A stretch of 64,000 nt of DNA, taken from assembly GCF_008087625.1 (NCBI RefSeq), contig NZ_CP042997.1, positions 7,936,001 through 8,000,000 of the forward strand. Reading direction: 5' to 3'. The notes under the pieces are model-generated. The model saw nothing but the letters and a program-made list of their open reading frames with translations, ran no database searches and was not told the origin of the DNA. This stretch comes from Aquisphaera giovannonii. GTDB taxonomy: Bacteria; Planctomycetota; Planctomycetia; Isosphaerales; Isosphaeraceae. Below, piece after piece: positions 39,140-48,212 of this stretch. The first letter of the stretch is position 1. Each line of letters begins with the position of its first letter. Both the position numbers and the translations under genes were made by a program.

Positions 39140-40066
39140 TCAGGCGGCCGGCTTCGTCGTCTTGGCCGCCGCCACGAGCGAGCTGATGGTCCGGTCGGCC
39201 ACGCGGTTGGCCTCCATCGCCATCTGGGCGACGCGGTTGCGGAAGAAGGCGAAGAAGAAGATCGCCGGCACCGAGAGCGAGATCCCCTCCAGGGTGATGA
39301 ACAGCGCGGTGGAGATGCCCTCGGCCACCTTCTCCGGCCTCGGCTGCTCGCCGCCGGCCGTGGCGATCGTCTGGAAGCTCATGATCATGCCCCAGACCGT
39401 GCCGACCAGCCCGATCATCGGGCCGAGCGTGCCGATCGTCGCCAGGTAGCTGATCTTCATCTCCAGGGTCGTGACGATCTCGTCGCTCATGGCGAGCATC
39501 GAGTCCTTGGCCTCCTGCCGGCCGTTCGGGAGGTTGGCGATCCCCGTGCGGACGAGCCGGGCCAGGAACGAGTCGTTGTCCTTGCAAACGTCGTACGCCT
39601 CCTGGAACTTCTTGTCGCGGATGGCGGCCTCGAGCCTCTCCACCAGGGGCGCGGGGACGGCCTCGCTGACCCGGTATTCCATGAACAGCCGGATCACCAG
39701 GGCCGTGAAGTAGATCGAGAGGCAGAGCAGGAACAGGCCGATCGGGCCGGACGCGCGGATGGCCCACTGGAGCATGTTCTCGCGGGCCGGCGGCCGGGAG
39801 CCGTCATCCGTCAGGTTCGCCGGCGCCGCCGAGGGCTTCGACGCCTCGCCCTCCGCAGCGGGCGCCGCCGGCTTCGCCGCGGCGCCGTCCGCCTTGGCGG
39901 CGTCGTCGGCCTTGGCCGCAGGGGCCTCCCCCTTTGCGGGCTCCTGGGGGGCCGCGAGCCCGGATCGCCCGGCCGCCAGCCAGGCGCACAGGCAGGCCAG
40001 CGTCAGGAACAGGAACCACGCCCGATCCCCCGCCCCGGCCGGGCGGAGGTCCGAAGTCTGCCGCAT
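39140..40066 (-). CDS. MotA/TolQ/ExbB-family proton channel with N-terminal extension
   Basis: A 308-residue protein. ATG 40066 follows GGGAG. A signal-like first helix (WFLFLTLACLCAWLAAG) and an Ala/Lys/Pro-rich periplasmic linker (about residues 45-95) precede the three-helix TolQ/ExbB core: ASGPIGLFLLCLSIYFTALV, the cytoplasmic domain, then YLATIGTLGPMIGLVGTVWGM and ISLSVPAIFFFAFF. The extension lengthens the protein from the usual 230 or so residues. With the two ExbD proteins it builds a proton-motive-force motor used for outer-membrane energisation, gliding or export. The promoter lies in the 531-bp divergent gap upstream. Confidence 0.9.
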   Translation of the reverse strand: MRQTSDLRPAGAGDRAWFLFLTLACLCAWLAAGRSGLAAPQEPAKGEAPAAKADDAAKADGAAAKPAAPAAEGEASKPSAAPANLTDDGSRPPARENMLQWAIRASGPIGLFLLCLSIYFTALVIRLFMEYRVSEAVPAPLVERLEAAIRDKKFQEAYDVCKDNDSFLARLVRTGIANLPNGRQEAKDSMLAMSDEIVTTLEMKISYLATIGTLGPMIGLVGTVWGMIMSFQTIATAGGEQPRPEKVAEGISTALFITLEGISLSVPAIFFFAFFRNRVAQMAMEANRVADRTISSLVAAAKTTKPAA

Positions 40067-40597
40067 GGAAGATTGCTCCCGAGTGTCCCGGCCGATCTGG
40101 ACTGGAGGGCAAGGGCCACCGGCCGCGGGGATCCCGAGGCCGTCCGTTCGTAAGCCTACGACGCGTGGGCCCGACGTGACGTCCCGCGTCCACGCCCCGT
40201 GACGAATTCCGTCGGGGGTCTCCCACGAAGCCCCGCTCGCGCCCGGAGTTCCACTATCAGGAGCGGGCCGCGGGCTGTCAACAGGCGCGAGAAAGCCCGG
40301 GACGGCCCGAATTCTCGGCCGCCATCGGATCCCGTGCGTAACCGAGCCGCCGCGAGGAAAGCCGCATTCCGGGGGCGGCGGGGCGGCTCCGAGTTTGACA
40401 CGGGCCGACCGCTTCGCCAGATTGAGAGCCTGCCCCAGGAGCCCCCCCTGAGCCCCTCCGCTGAGAACGGGGGAAGCCAATCCGGCTATCCTCCTCATCA
40501 AGAGTGAGTTGGAGGGGGTCGCAAAACGACGGCGATTGGCTCATGGGACAGACTGCAAACGGCCCAGGCCCTCCCTTCCACCCCGGGACCAACCGCC
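40067..40597. other. Divergent intergenic region, Exb operon / esterase
   Basis: A 531-bp gap between divergent starts. I see no gene, no long repeat and no clear promoter hexamers. Confidence 0.4.
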
Positions 40598-41524
40598 ATG
40601 CTTCGCCCCGCCGGACTCGCCCTCGCGTTCGCCCTCCTGCCGCTCTCGCTCCCGGCCTCCGCCCAGTCCCCCCCGACCTACCCCTTGTGGCCCGACGCGA
40701 AGACCGGCCCCTCGCCGGAGGTGGGGGACGCCAACCACGCCGGGGACGTCCCCACGCTCACGGCCTTCCTCGCCCCGAAGGAGAAGGCCACCGGCGCGGC
40801 GATGCTCATCTGCCCCGGCGGCGGCTACGGGTTCCTCGCGACCGACCACGAGGGCAAGCAGGTGGCCGAGTGGCTGAACTCACTGGGGATCTCCGCCTTC
40901 ATGCTGAAGTACCGCCTGGCGCCCAAGTACCACCACCCCGCCCCGCTCGACGACGCCCGCCGGGCCATCCGGATGATCCGGTTCCGGGCGAAGGAATGGG
41001 AGGTTGATCCCGGCCGCGTCGGCGTCCTCGGCTTCTCGGCGGGCGGCCACCTCGCCTCCACGCTGGCCACCCACTACCGGGACGCCCACGAGGTCCCCGG
41101 CGACGCCATCAACGGCTTCACCGAGCGCCCCGACGTGGCGGTCCTCGTCTACCCGGTCATCAGCCTGAACACCGACTTCGCCCACCGCGGCTCGGCCGTC
41201 AACCTCCTGGGCAAGGACGCGAAGCCCGAGGACCTGGCCGCGCTCTCCAACGAAACCCAGGTCACCGACAACACCCCGCCCACGTTCCTGGTCCACACCC
41301 TGGCCGATACCGGCGTCCCCGTCGAGAACAGCCTGGCCTTCGCCGCCGCCCTGCGGAAGCACAAGGTGCCCTTCGAGCTCCACGTCTTCGAGAAGGGCAA
41401 GCACGGCCTTGGCATGGGCAAGGGCGCCCCGGATCTCGGCGTCCCCGGCGAGCCCGCCTTCCAGGCCTGGCCCGCCCTCTGCGCCACATGGCTGAAGTCT
41501 CGAGGGTTCCTCGACCGGAAGTGA
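40598..41524 (+). CDS. Secreted alpha/beta-hydrolase (acetylxylan-esterase type)
   Basis: A 308-residue secreted esterase with a signal peptide ending at PASAQ (residue 23). The oxyanion-hole motif CPGGGYGFL lies near residue 72, the nucleophile elbow GFSAGG holds Ser147, and the likely Asp237 (TLADTGVP) and His269 (KGKHGLG) complete the triad. The YRLAPKYHHPAPLDDA stretch is typical of the BD-FAE/acetylxylan esterase group. It probably deacetylates plant or algal polysaccharides. It stands alone, though the GH16-GH39 pair elsewhere in the window suggests a saccharolytic organism. Confidence 0.88.
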   Translation: MLRPAGLALAFALLPLSLPASAQSPPTYPLWPDAKTGPSPEVGDANHAGDVPTLTAFLAPKEKATGAAMLICPGGGYGFLATDHEGKQVAEWLNSLGISAFMLKYRLAPKYHHPAPLDDARRAIRMIRFRAKEWEVDPGRVGVLGFSAGGHLASTLATHYRDAHEVPGDAINGFTERPDVAVLVYPVISLNTDFAHRGSAVNLLGKDAKPEDLAALSNETQVTDNTPPTFLVHTLADTGVPVENSLAFAAALRKHKVPFELHVFEKGKHGLGMGKGAPDLGVPGEPAFQAWPALCATWLKSRGFLDRK

Positions 41525-42009
41525 CGCGAACGTTACGCCTTTCCTGGTCCAAGGACAGGTCATGTAGCGGGGGTTTCGTGCGGACCCGGGCAGAATCCAG
41601 CCCTGCTCGTACCGGACGCCCACCCGCTGCCGGACGAGCGCCCGACTCGAACCGACCATCGGTGACTGTCCCAGCAGTCCCGCGACGCCGGCCCCGTCCT
41701 CTGCCCCGTCGGGCTCCCTCCGGGCCCGATGCCTCGAGGTCTTCTGCCGGGACGCGGGTCCCGCATTCCTCGCCGAGGGGGACGCGGCCGAGCTCGTCCT
41801 GGACGGGGCGGCCGTGGCCCGGATCGCCGTCGCCGACCTGTTCCCTCGCGGCTGATGGGGTGACTGCTGAGGGACCTCGGCCTTCCGCCGGCGGGACATC
41901 CTCGGCAAGAGGCGCCGTTGTCGCATCGCCGGGGATAGCCGATACTGGGGCTCGACGGCCCGCTCGGATGGCGCGCCCCGGGGGGCCGACCGGCGACGGA
42001 GGCATGACG
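41525..42009. other. Intergenic region holding a decayed Uma2 tail
   Basis: A 485-bp gap between the esterase and the intact Uma2 gene. The only recognisable content is the Uma2 C-terminal remnant at 41730-41855. The first 200 bp have no recognisable homology. Confidence 0.5.
41730..41855 (+). pseudogene. C-terminal remnant of a Uma2-family gene
   Basis: An open stretch of 41 codons plus stop that encodes a near copy of the last 40 residues of the intact Uma2 gene about 740 bp downstream. It shares LEVFxRDA, LAEGD and AELVLDGA and the same end, LxPRx-stop. The two copies diverge at several codons, so this is an old duplication or a deletion relic of a tandem pair. No start codon, upstream domain or ribosome site belongs to it. 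Confidence 0.75.
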
Positions 42010-42597
42010 ATGGAGGCGACGACGATCGGGCAGGCGGCGGCCCCCGCGCCGACGAGGCGGGGTCGGATCACCCTGGCGGACTACGAGTCGTGGATCGACG
42101 CCGGCGACATCGAGGAGGGCGCGCCGATCGAGCTCTTCGAGGGGAGGCTCGTCCGCAAGATGACCAAGGGGCGGAGGCATTCTGCGGCGTCGACCAAGGG
42201 CCGGCAGGCGATCGAGCGTGTGCTGCCCGGGGGCTGGCACGTCGGGGCCGAGACGCCCGTGCGAATGCCGGCGAGCGAGGGCATGCCGGAGCCGGACCTG
42301 TCCGTGGTGAGGGGGGTGGCGGACGACTATCTGGAGCGTGCACCTGGGCCGGAGGACGTCGCCCTGGTCGTCGAAATCGCGGACAGCTCCCTGGCCGAGG
42401 ACCGGAGGAGGGCGGCGGTCTACCTCGCCGAGGGCTACCCGGCCTACTGGATTATCAACGTCCGGGACCGCCGCCTGGAGGTCTTCCGCCGGGACGCGGC
42501 GCCCGAGGTCCTCGCCGAGGGGGACGAGGCCGAGCTCGTCCTGGACGGGGCGGTCGTCGCCCGGGTCGCCATCGCGGACCTGCTCCCGCGCGAATGA
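42010..42597 (+). CDS. Uma2-family (DUF820) putative endonuclease
   Basis: A 195-residue member of the restriction-endonuclease-like Uma2/DUF820 family, greatly expanded in cyanobacteria and planctomycetes. Motifs: ELFEGRLVRKM near residue 38, EPDLSVV (acidic residue plus D) near 97, LVVEIADSSLAEDR near 118, and YWIINVRDRRLEVF. These carry the PD-(D/E)xK-like active site. I use the second ATG (42010) because GGAGG stands 7 bases before it; the ATG at 42004 is too close to that site. Cellular role unknown. A decayed partial copy lies upstream. Confidence 0.85.
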   Translation: MEATTIGQAAAPAPTRRGRITLADYESWIDAGDIEEGAPIELFEGRLVRKMTKGRRHSAASTKGRQAIERVLPGGWHVGAETPVRMPASEGMPEPDLSVVRGVADDYLERAPGPEDVALVVEIADSSLAEDRRRAAVYLAEGYPAYWIINVRDRRLEVFRRDAAPEVLAEGDEAELVLDGAVVARVAIADLLPRE

Positions 42598-42987
42598 CGG
42601 CAGAGTCGGGCCGCGGAGAGCCCGCGTGATCCGGCCTTCGGTCTTCCTGACCTCCGGAACTCGACCGCCCTTCGTCGATCCTGCGACGAAGGATTCCACG
42701 ACGCTGCCACGGGGCCATGCCGCCGTCGCGGTGCCTGGCCGTTGCCTCGGGGTGGAGGCCGATGGGAGGCGGCCCGGCGGTCGAGAGACGCCGGGGTGCT
42801 GGCAGCAGGGGTGAAGCTCACGCGGTCGTCCCATGAGGCCGGATCGCGGGAGTGGCCCGGGCGTGTCGTTCTTGATGGCCCCTGCCCCGCCTCACCCCTG
42901 CCTGCATTTCGGGTTGCCCGCGGGGGTCGGCCCGGGAATGATGAAGGTGCGAGGGGATCGCCCCGCCCTGAGCCCGAGGACCGACCC
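42598..42987. other. Intergenic region between Uma2 and HtrA-like genes
   Basis: A 390-bp gap. It contains the hairpin at 42669-42692 and the promoter region of the protease gene. I see no further gene or repeat. Confidence 0.4.
42669..42692 (+). terminator. Hairpin downstream of the Uma2 gene
   Basis: A perfect 9-bp stem (CCTTCGTCG with CGACGAAGG) with loop ATCCTG, about 70 bp after the Uma2 stop codon. No T tract. Confidence 0.45.
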
Positions 42988-44427
42988 ATGACGCCGCTGC
43001 TCGCCCTGTCCTGCTGCTGGATGCTCGCCGCGCCTGCCGTCGCCGACGACCCGCCGCGGCCGGCGGCCGCGGCGTCGGACCCGGTCTCGGCGCTCGAGGA
43101 CGCCGTCGCCGCCGCGATCGCCCGGGCCGAGCCCTCGGTCGTCGCCATCCACCGCGACAAGGCGGAGAGGCCGGAGGAGGTGGTCATCCGCGGCCGGCCC
43201 CGCCTGCCCTATGAACGGCCCGGCGGGGTCCGGTTCGCCATGGATCCGATCCAGGGCGACGTCATCTCCTTCGACTTCGGCTCCGGCGTCGTCGTCGGGG
43301 GCGCCGGTCAGATCCTCACCGCCTACCACGTGGTCAAGGGCGCGGGGCGGCTGGTCGTCCGGGCCGCGATGCGCCAGCAGTTCGAGGCCGAGATCCTCGC
43401 CGCCGACCCCCGCAGCGACCTGGCCGTCATCGCCCCCATCGCCATCGCCGGGGTGCCGTCGCCGAAGCTCAGGCCGATCCCGATGGGCGACGCCTCGAAG
43501 CTCCGCAAGGGCTCGTTCCTCGTGGCGCTGGGCAACTCGTTCAACGCCGCCCGCAAGGACGGCAAGCCGTCGGCGAGCTTCGGGATCCTGTCCAACGTCG
43601 CACGCCGGATCGACGAGGAAGAAGACCTCTCCGGCGTCTCGGCCCGCCGCTCGAGCTTCCTCAACTTCCCGACGCTCCTCCAGCTCGACAGCAAGCTCAA
43701 TCAGGGCATGAGCGGCGGCGCGGTCGTCAACCTGAAGGGGGAGCTCGTGGGCCTGACCACCATGGCCGCCAGCCCCGCCGGGTTCGACAACATGGCCGGC
43801 TACGCGATGCCCATGGACCGCATGGGCCGCCGCGCGGTGGAGATCCTGAAGCAGGGCAAGGAGATCGAGTACGGCCTGCTCGGCGTCCGGCCGCCCCGCG
43901 ACCGTTCCAACCGGGTGGACAGCGTCTCGCCCAACTCCCCGGCCGGGCAGGGCGACCTCCAGGCCAACGACGAGATCCTCGCCGTGGACGACGAGCCGAT
44001 CCTCGACTTCGACGACCTGATCCTCTCCATCAACGCCCGCAGCCCCGGCGACCGGGTCCGCCTCCGGATCCGCCGGGGCAACGAGGAGCTGGCCCGGTCC
44101 CTGGTGCTCGCCAAGTTCCCGGTGGACCCGGAGGCCATCGCCACGGTCCGCCCCGCCGCCTGGCGGGGGCTCCGCGTCGACTATCAGAGCACCGCCCTCG
44201 TCACGACCCGGCTCCCCTTCGCCGAGCCCTCCGGCCCCGGCGTCCTCGTCAGCGAGGTCGAGGACGGCTCGCCCGCCGACAAGGCCGGCCTGAAGAAATT
44301 GCAGGTCATCCGCCAGGTGGACGGCAACCCGGTGACGAACCCCGCCGAGTTCGCCGCCGCCGTCGCCGGGACGAAGGGCGAGGTCTCGCTGACCACCGAT
44401 TCGGGCCCGGTCACCGTCCCGGAATGA
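42988..44427 (+). CDS. Secreted HtrA/Deg-like serine protease with two PDZ domains
   Basis: A 479-residue exported protease with a signal peptide (cleavage near AVADD, residue 21). The chymotrypsin-like domain holds the triad: His114 in LTAYHVVK, Asp144 in RSDLAVI, and Ser242 in NQGMSGGAV. The usual GNSGG is GMSGG here, still with the catalytic Ser. Two PDZ domains follow (about residues 298-385 and 405-475), each with the NSPAGQGDLQANDEI-like or GSPADKAGLKKLQ-like pattern. HtrA-type enzymes degrade damaged envelope proteins. ATG 42988 gives a normal signal peptide. Confidence 0.9.
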   Translation: MTPLLALSCCWMLAAPAVADDPPRPAAAASDPVSALEDAVAAAIARAEPSVVAIHRDKAERPEEVVIRGRPRLPYERPGGVRFAMDPIQGDVISFDFGSGVVVGGAGQILTAYHVVKGAGRLVVRAAMRQQFEAEILAADPRSDLAVIAPIAIAGVPSPKLRPIPMGDASKLRKGSFLVALGNSFNAARKDGKPSASFGILSNVARRIDEEEDLSGVSARRSSFLNFPTLLQLDSKLNQGMSGGAVVNLKGELVGLTTMAASPAGFDNMAGYAMPMDRMGRRAVEILKQGKEIEYGLLGVRPPRDRSNRVDSVSPNSPAGQGDLQANDEILAVDDEPILDFDDLILSINARSPGDRVRLRIRRGNEELARSLVLAKFPVDPEAIATVRPAAWRGLRVDYQSTALVTTRLPFAEPSGPGVLVSEVEDGSPADKAGLKKLQVIRQVDGNPVTNPAEFAAAVAGTKGEVSLTTDSGPVTVPE

Positions 44428-44596
44428 GGGCCGCCCGGCGGCGACGGACGGACGCGGCCCGACGGGACCGCCCTTGCCGCCGGCCGGACCGTCCGGGACA
44501 ATGGCCCGCGAGGCGATCAGCCCGCTTACGGGTCGTTGCGCGCCCCGAGCCTCGCCGAAACTCGCGACTCCCCGACGATTTGGTGCCGCTCTTTCC

Positions 44597-47221
44597 ATGA
44601 AAACCGACGAACTCCGCGAAGCCTACCTCGACTTCTTCGCCTCCAAGGGCTGCGTCCGCCGTGCCAGCGACGTGCTCGTCCCGCGCGACGACCCGACGGT
44701 CCTCTTCACGCCGGCCGGGATGAACCAGTTCAAGCGCGAGTTCATGGGCCTGGGCGACCCCTCCTTCAGGAAGGCCGCGACCTGCCAGAAGTGCATCCGA
44801 ACCGGGGACATCGAGAACGTCGGCAAGACCCCCCGGCACATGACCTTCTTCGAGATGCTCGGGAACTTCAGCTTCGGCGACTACTTCAAGCGCGACGCGA
44901 TCCACTGGGCCTGGGAGTTCCTCACCAAGACCCTGTCGATCCCCCGCGAGCGGCTCACGTTCACCGTCTACCTGGACGACGACGAGGCCTACGACATCTG
45001 GCACAAGGAGGTGGGCGTCCCGGCCGAACGCATCAAGCGGATGGGCGAGGACGACAACTTCTGGCCCGCCGGGGCACCCACGCACGGCCCCAACGGCGTC
45101 TGCGGCCCCTGCTCCGAGATCTTCTACCACGGCGACGGCATCGAGGAGGTGGAGATCTGGAACCTGGTCTTCACCCAGTTCAATCGCGTCGGCCCCGGCC
45201 AGCTCGAGCCCCTGCCCCAGAAGAACATCGACACCGGCATGGGGCTGGAACGCGCCGCGGCCGCCCTCCAGGGCGTGCCGTCGAACTTCGAGATCGACAT
45301 CTTCCGGCCCATGGTCGCCGCCGCGGCGGACGTGCTGGGCATCGACTACGCGAAGGTCAAGGACACGCTCGACGGCGTCCGCATCCGGAGGGCCGCCGAC
45401 CACGCCCGGGCGCTCACCTTCTGCATCCACGAGAACGTCCAGCCCGGCCCCGAGAAGCAGGGGTATGTCATCCGCCGCCTCCTCCGCCGCGCCGTGCTCG
45501 ACGCCTACCAGATGGGCCAGCGTGAGCCGTTCCTCCACAAGCTCCCGCCGGTCATCGCCGAGGCCATGCAAGCCGGCTACCCGGAGCTGAAGGACAGCGT
45601 CCCCCGCATCCAGAACGTCATCCGCGAGGAGGAGGAGCGGTTCCTCCGCAACCTCGAGAACGGGATCGGCCGCCTGGGCGAGACCTTCCGGAAGACCAGG
45701 GCCGGCGGCTCCGACGTGATCGCCGGCGCCGACGCCTTCGACCTGCACTCGACCTACGGCATACCCGTCGAGGTGACCGAGAGCCTGGCGACCGACCAGA
45801 ACCTCCGCGTGGACATGGAGGGGTTCAAGAAGGCCCAGGAGGAGTTCTCCAAGATCTCGCGCGGGACCGCCGAGGCCGCCGACGTCTTCGCCCTCAGCCC
45901 GCTCGACACACTCAAGGAGGCGTACCACCACGGCTCCGAGTTCCTCGGCTACGAGGGGACCGAGGCCGAGGGCAAGGTCATCGGCATCCTCGAGCAGAAT
46001 GCCCTGGCCCAGTCCGCCCGCGAGACGCCGGGCGGGCCGCCGATCGCCCTGATCCTCGACCGGAGCCCCTTCTACGCCGAGTCCGGCGGCCAGGTCGGCG
46101 ACGTCGGGACGATCCGCGGCGAGGGGTTCGAGTTCACGGTAGAGGACACGAAGAAGGACCGCGACTTCATCCTGCACATCGGCCGCGTCGCGAAGGGGGA
46201 GGTCGACCTGAACGCGACCGCGACGGCCACCGTGGACGCATCCCGCCGGCAGGCGATCCGCCGCGCCCACTCGGCGACGCACCTGCTGCACCGGGCCCTC
46301 CATGAGCACCTCGGCAAGCACGCCCAGCAGGCCGGCAGCAAGGTGGAGCCGGACCGACTCCGCTTCGACTTCGCCAACCCCGAGGCCGTCGGCGCCGAGC
46401 GGCTCGAGAAGATCGAGAACACGGTCAACCAGCTCGTGATGACCGGCTCCGCGGTCAACTGGAAGCACATGCCGATCGCCGAGGCGAAGGCCCTGGGCGC
46501 GATGGCCCTCTTCGGCGAGAAGTACCCGGACGTGGTGCGGGTGGTCCAGATGGGCGACTTCTCGAAGGAGCTCTGCGGCGGAACGCATCTCGACAACGTC
46601 GGCCAGGTCGGCCTGTTCAAGATCCTCGGCGAGGAGTCGGTCGCGGCCGGCACGCGGCGGATCACGGCCCTGACCGGCCAGGCGGCGCTCGACTTCGTCA
46701 ACGAGGAGGAGGACGTCCTCGCCCAGGCCGCCGCCGCGCTCCGCGTCCCGCAGGCGCAGGTCGGCGCGCGGATCGCAGCGCTCCTGGAGGAGATCAAGAC
46801 CCTCAAGAAGCAGGCGACACAGCGCAAGGCCGAGCCGACTGAGAAGGTCTCCGTGGACGAGCTGGTCGCCGGGGCCCGCCCGGTGAATTCGGCCACCGTG
46901 GTCGTCCGCGCCGTGCCCGGCGCGAATCCCGACGAGATGCGCGTCCTGATCGACGGCCTCCGCCGGAAGGTCAAGGACGGCCTGGCCGTCCTCCTCCTCT
47001 CCGAGGCCGAGGGCAAGGTCAGCCTCGTCGCCGGCCTCTCCAAGGACCTCGTCGACAAGGGCCTTCACGCCGGCAACTGGCTGAAGAAGGTCGCCCCGGT
47101 CGTCGGCGGCGGGGGCGGCGGCCGCCCGGACCTCGCCCAGGCCGGCGGCAAGGACCCCGCGAAGATCCCCGACGCCATCGAGGCCGCCCTCCAGGCCATC
47201 GAGGCGAGCCTGGGGGCGTGA
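44597..47221 (+). CDS. alaS: Alanyl-tRNA synthetase
   Basis: An 874-residue class II synthetase that charges tRNA-Ala and edits mischarged Ser and Gly. The class II core starts at LFTPAGMNQFK; TGMGLERAAAALQG is motif 3. The editing domain carries the zinc/editing sites HSATHLLHRAL and CGGTHLDNVG. A C-terminal DHHA1-type domain with a coiled coil and a glycine-rich end follows (GGGGGGRPDLAQAGGK). Length and all domains are normal. ATG 44597 is preceded by CTTTCC and has no obvious Shine-Dalgarno site, so translation may rely on other signals. Confidence 0.97.
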   Translation: MKTDELREAYLDFFASKGCVRRASDVLVPRDDPTVLFTPAGMNQFKREFMGLGDPSFRKAATCQKCIRTGDIENVGKTPRHMTFFEMLGNFSFGDYFKRDAIHWAWEFLTKTLSIPRERLTFTVYLDDDEAYDIWHKEVGVPAERIKRMGEDDNFWPAGAPTHGPNGVCGPCSEIFYHGDGIEEVEIWNLVFTQFNRVGPGQLEPLPQKNIDTGMGLERAAAALQGVPSNFEIDIFRPMVAAAADVLGIDYAKVKDTLDGVRIRRAADHARALTFCIHENVQPGPEKQGYVIRRLLRRAVLDAYQMGQREPFLHKLPPVIAEAMQAGYPELKDSVPRIQNVIREEEERFLRNLENGIGRLGETFRKTRAGGSDVIAGADAFDLHSTYGIPVEVTESLATDQNLRVDMEGFKKAQEEFSKISRGTAEAADVFALSPLDTLKEAYHHGSEFLGYEGTEAEGKVIGILEQNALAQSARETPGGPPIALILDRSPFYAESGGQVGDVGTIRGEGFEFTVEDTKKDRDFILHIGRVAKGEVDLNATATATVDASRRQAIRRAHSATHLLHRALHEHLGKHAQQAGSKVEPDRLRFDFANPEAVGAERLEKIENTVNQLVMTGSAVNWKHMPIAEAKALGAMALFGEKYPDVVRVVQMGDFSKELCGGTHLDNVGQVGLFKILGEESVAAGTRRITALTGQAALDFVNEEEDVLAQAAAALRVPQAQVGARIAALLEEIKTLKKQATQRKAEPTEKVSVDELVAGARPVNSATVVVRAVPGANPDEMRVLIDGLRRKVKDGLAVLLLSEAEGKVSLVAGLSKDLVDKGLHAGNWLKKVAPVVGGGGGGRPDLAQAGGKDPAKIPDAIEAALQAIEASLGA

Positions 47222-47358
47222 GGGTTCTGGCAGATCCACCCGATCGTGCCGACGCCTCGGCTCGGCGAACGGCCCTCTTCCGATCTCCGACGTCCGCCAA
47301 CAGCCCGGACCAGGCCTCCGGTTGGCCCTACCCCAGCCACGAGGTTACGGTGAGACGA

Positions 47359-47385
47359 GGTCCTCCCCGATCGCCGGGGAGGACC
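47359..47385. terminator. Strong bidirectional hairpin between alaS and DUF1697
   Basis: A perfect 11-bp stem (47359-47369 with 47375-47385) with loop ATCGC in the gap between two convergent genes; no T tract on either strand. Confidence 0.6.
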
Positions 47386-47410
47386 GGCTCCCACCACGGA
47401 GACGGCCGCA

Positions 47411-47965
47411 TCACCGGGTGTGCCCGTCGCCGCACAGCTCGGCGAGCTTCCTCACGGTCTTGATGTTCCGCATCGTCGACGTCACTCCGACGGCCTTCTC
47501 CACCTTCGACCACTTGACCAGGGAATCGGTCGTCTTCCCGCGGCAGAGCCAGAAGAACTCGCGCCCGCGCACGCGGAACTCGTCCTTCTCGGTCCCGAAC
47601 GCGACGAGCCGCTCGGCGACCTCGTCGCTCAGATGCGTGCGCAGGAATCCGACGTGGACCGTGTTGCCGGGCTCCTCCATCTCGCCGCCCGGGAACGGCC
47701 GGAAGCCGGCGGCCTCCGCCACCTCGTGACGCGTCCGGAGCATCGTCTCGATCGGGAAGCCGAACGCCCCCTCCAGCTCCGCCTCGATCCGACGCTCCAT
47801 CGCCGAGGCGTCCGTCCGTCCCGACGTCGTGAAGAGGACGTTGCCGCTGGCGATGTACGTCGAGACGTCCGAGAAGCCCATCGCCGAGATCACCCCGCGG
47901 AGCTGCTCCATTTTCACCTGACGCCGGCCCAGGTTCACGCCCCGCAGCAAGGCGACGTATCGCAT
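47411..47965 (-). CDS. DUF1697-family protein
   Basis: A 184-residue cytoplasmic protein with the family opening RYVALLRGVNLGRRQVKMEQL and the strand GFSDVSTYIASGNVLFTTS. Its C-terminus is the basic KWSKVEKAVGVTSTMRNIKTV, also typical. I chose the ATG at 47965 because GGAGG lies 5 bases upstream and the product starts directly at the conserved MRYVALLRG; ATGs at 47986 and 48019 are in frame but add non-conserved residues. The family is widespread, of ferredoxin-like fold, with no proven function. It is divergent from rplM. Confidence 0.85.
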   Translation of the reverse strand: MRYVALLRGVNLGRRQVKMEQLRGVISAMGFSDVSTYIASGNVLFTTSGRTDASAMERRIEAELEGAFGFPIETMLRTRHEVAEAAGFRPFPGGEMEEPGNTVHVGFLRTHLSDEVAERLVAFGTEKDEFRVRGREFFWLCRGKTTDSLVKWSKVEKAVGVTSTMRNIKTVRKLAELCGDGHTR

Positions 47966-48119
47966 CCTCGCCTCCGGCCGGGACATCCCGGCGCCTTCGC
48001 GATCCCTGGGAGTGGCCATGACATTCGCACGGTGATCGAGTGTATCCCACTCGCGACGACGGAGGAGCCGCAGTCCCTGCGTTTTCGTGGGTTCGTGGGT
48101 CGAGAGGGTCGTATCGCCC

Positions 48120-48147
48120 TTGACGGGCAAGGTCAACACGTTAGGAT
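48120..48147 (+). promoter_or_regulatory. Candidate promoter of rplM-rpsI
   Basis: TTGACG (48120-48125) and TAGGAT (48142-48147) with a 16-bp spacer, about 65 bp before the rplM start and followed by an AT-rich run. A good match to a housekeeping promoter; planctomycete promoter consensus is poorly known. Confidence 0.5.
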
Positions 48148-48212
48148 GGTATTTTTCCACCGCGACGGCGCTGCAAGTGGTTCCGTTACCAAGAGTCAGG
48201 CGTACTTCTCCA

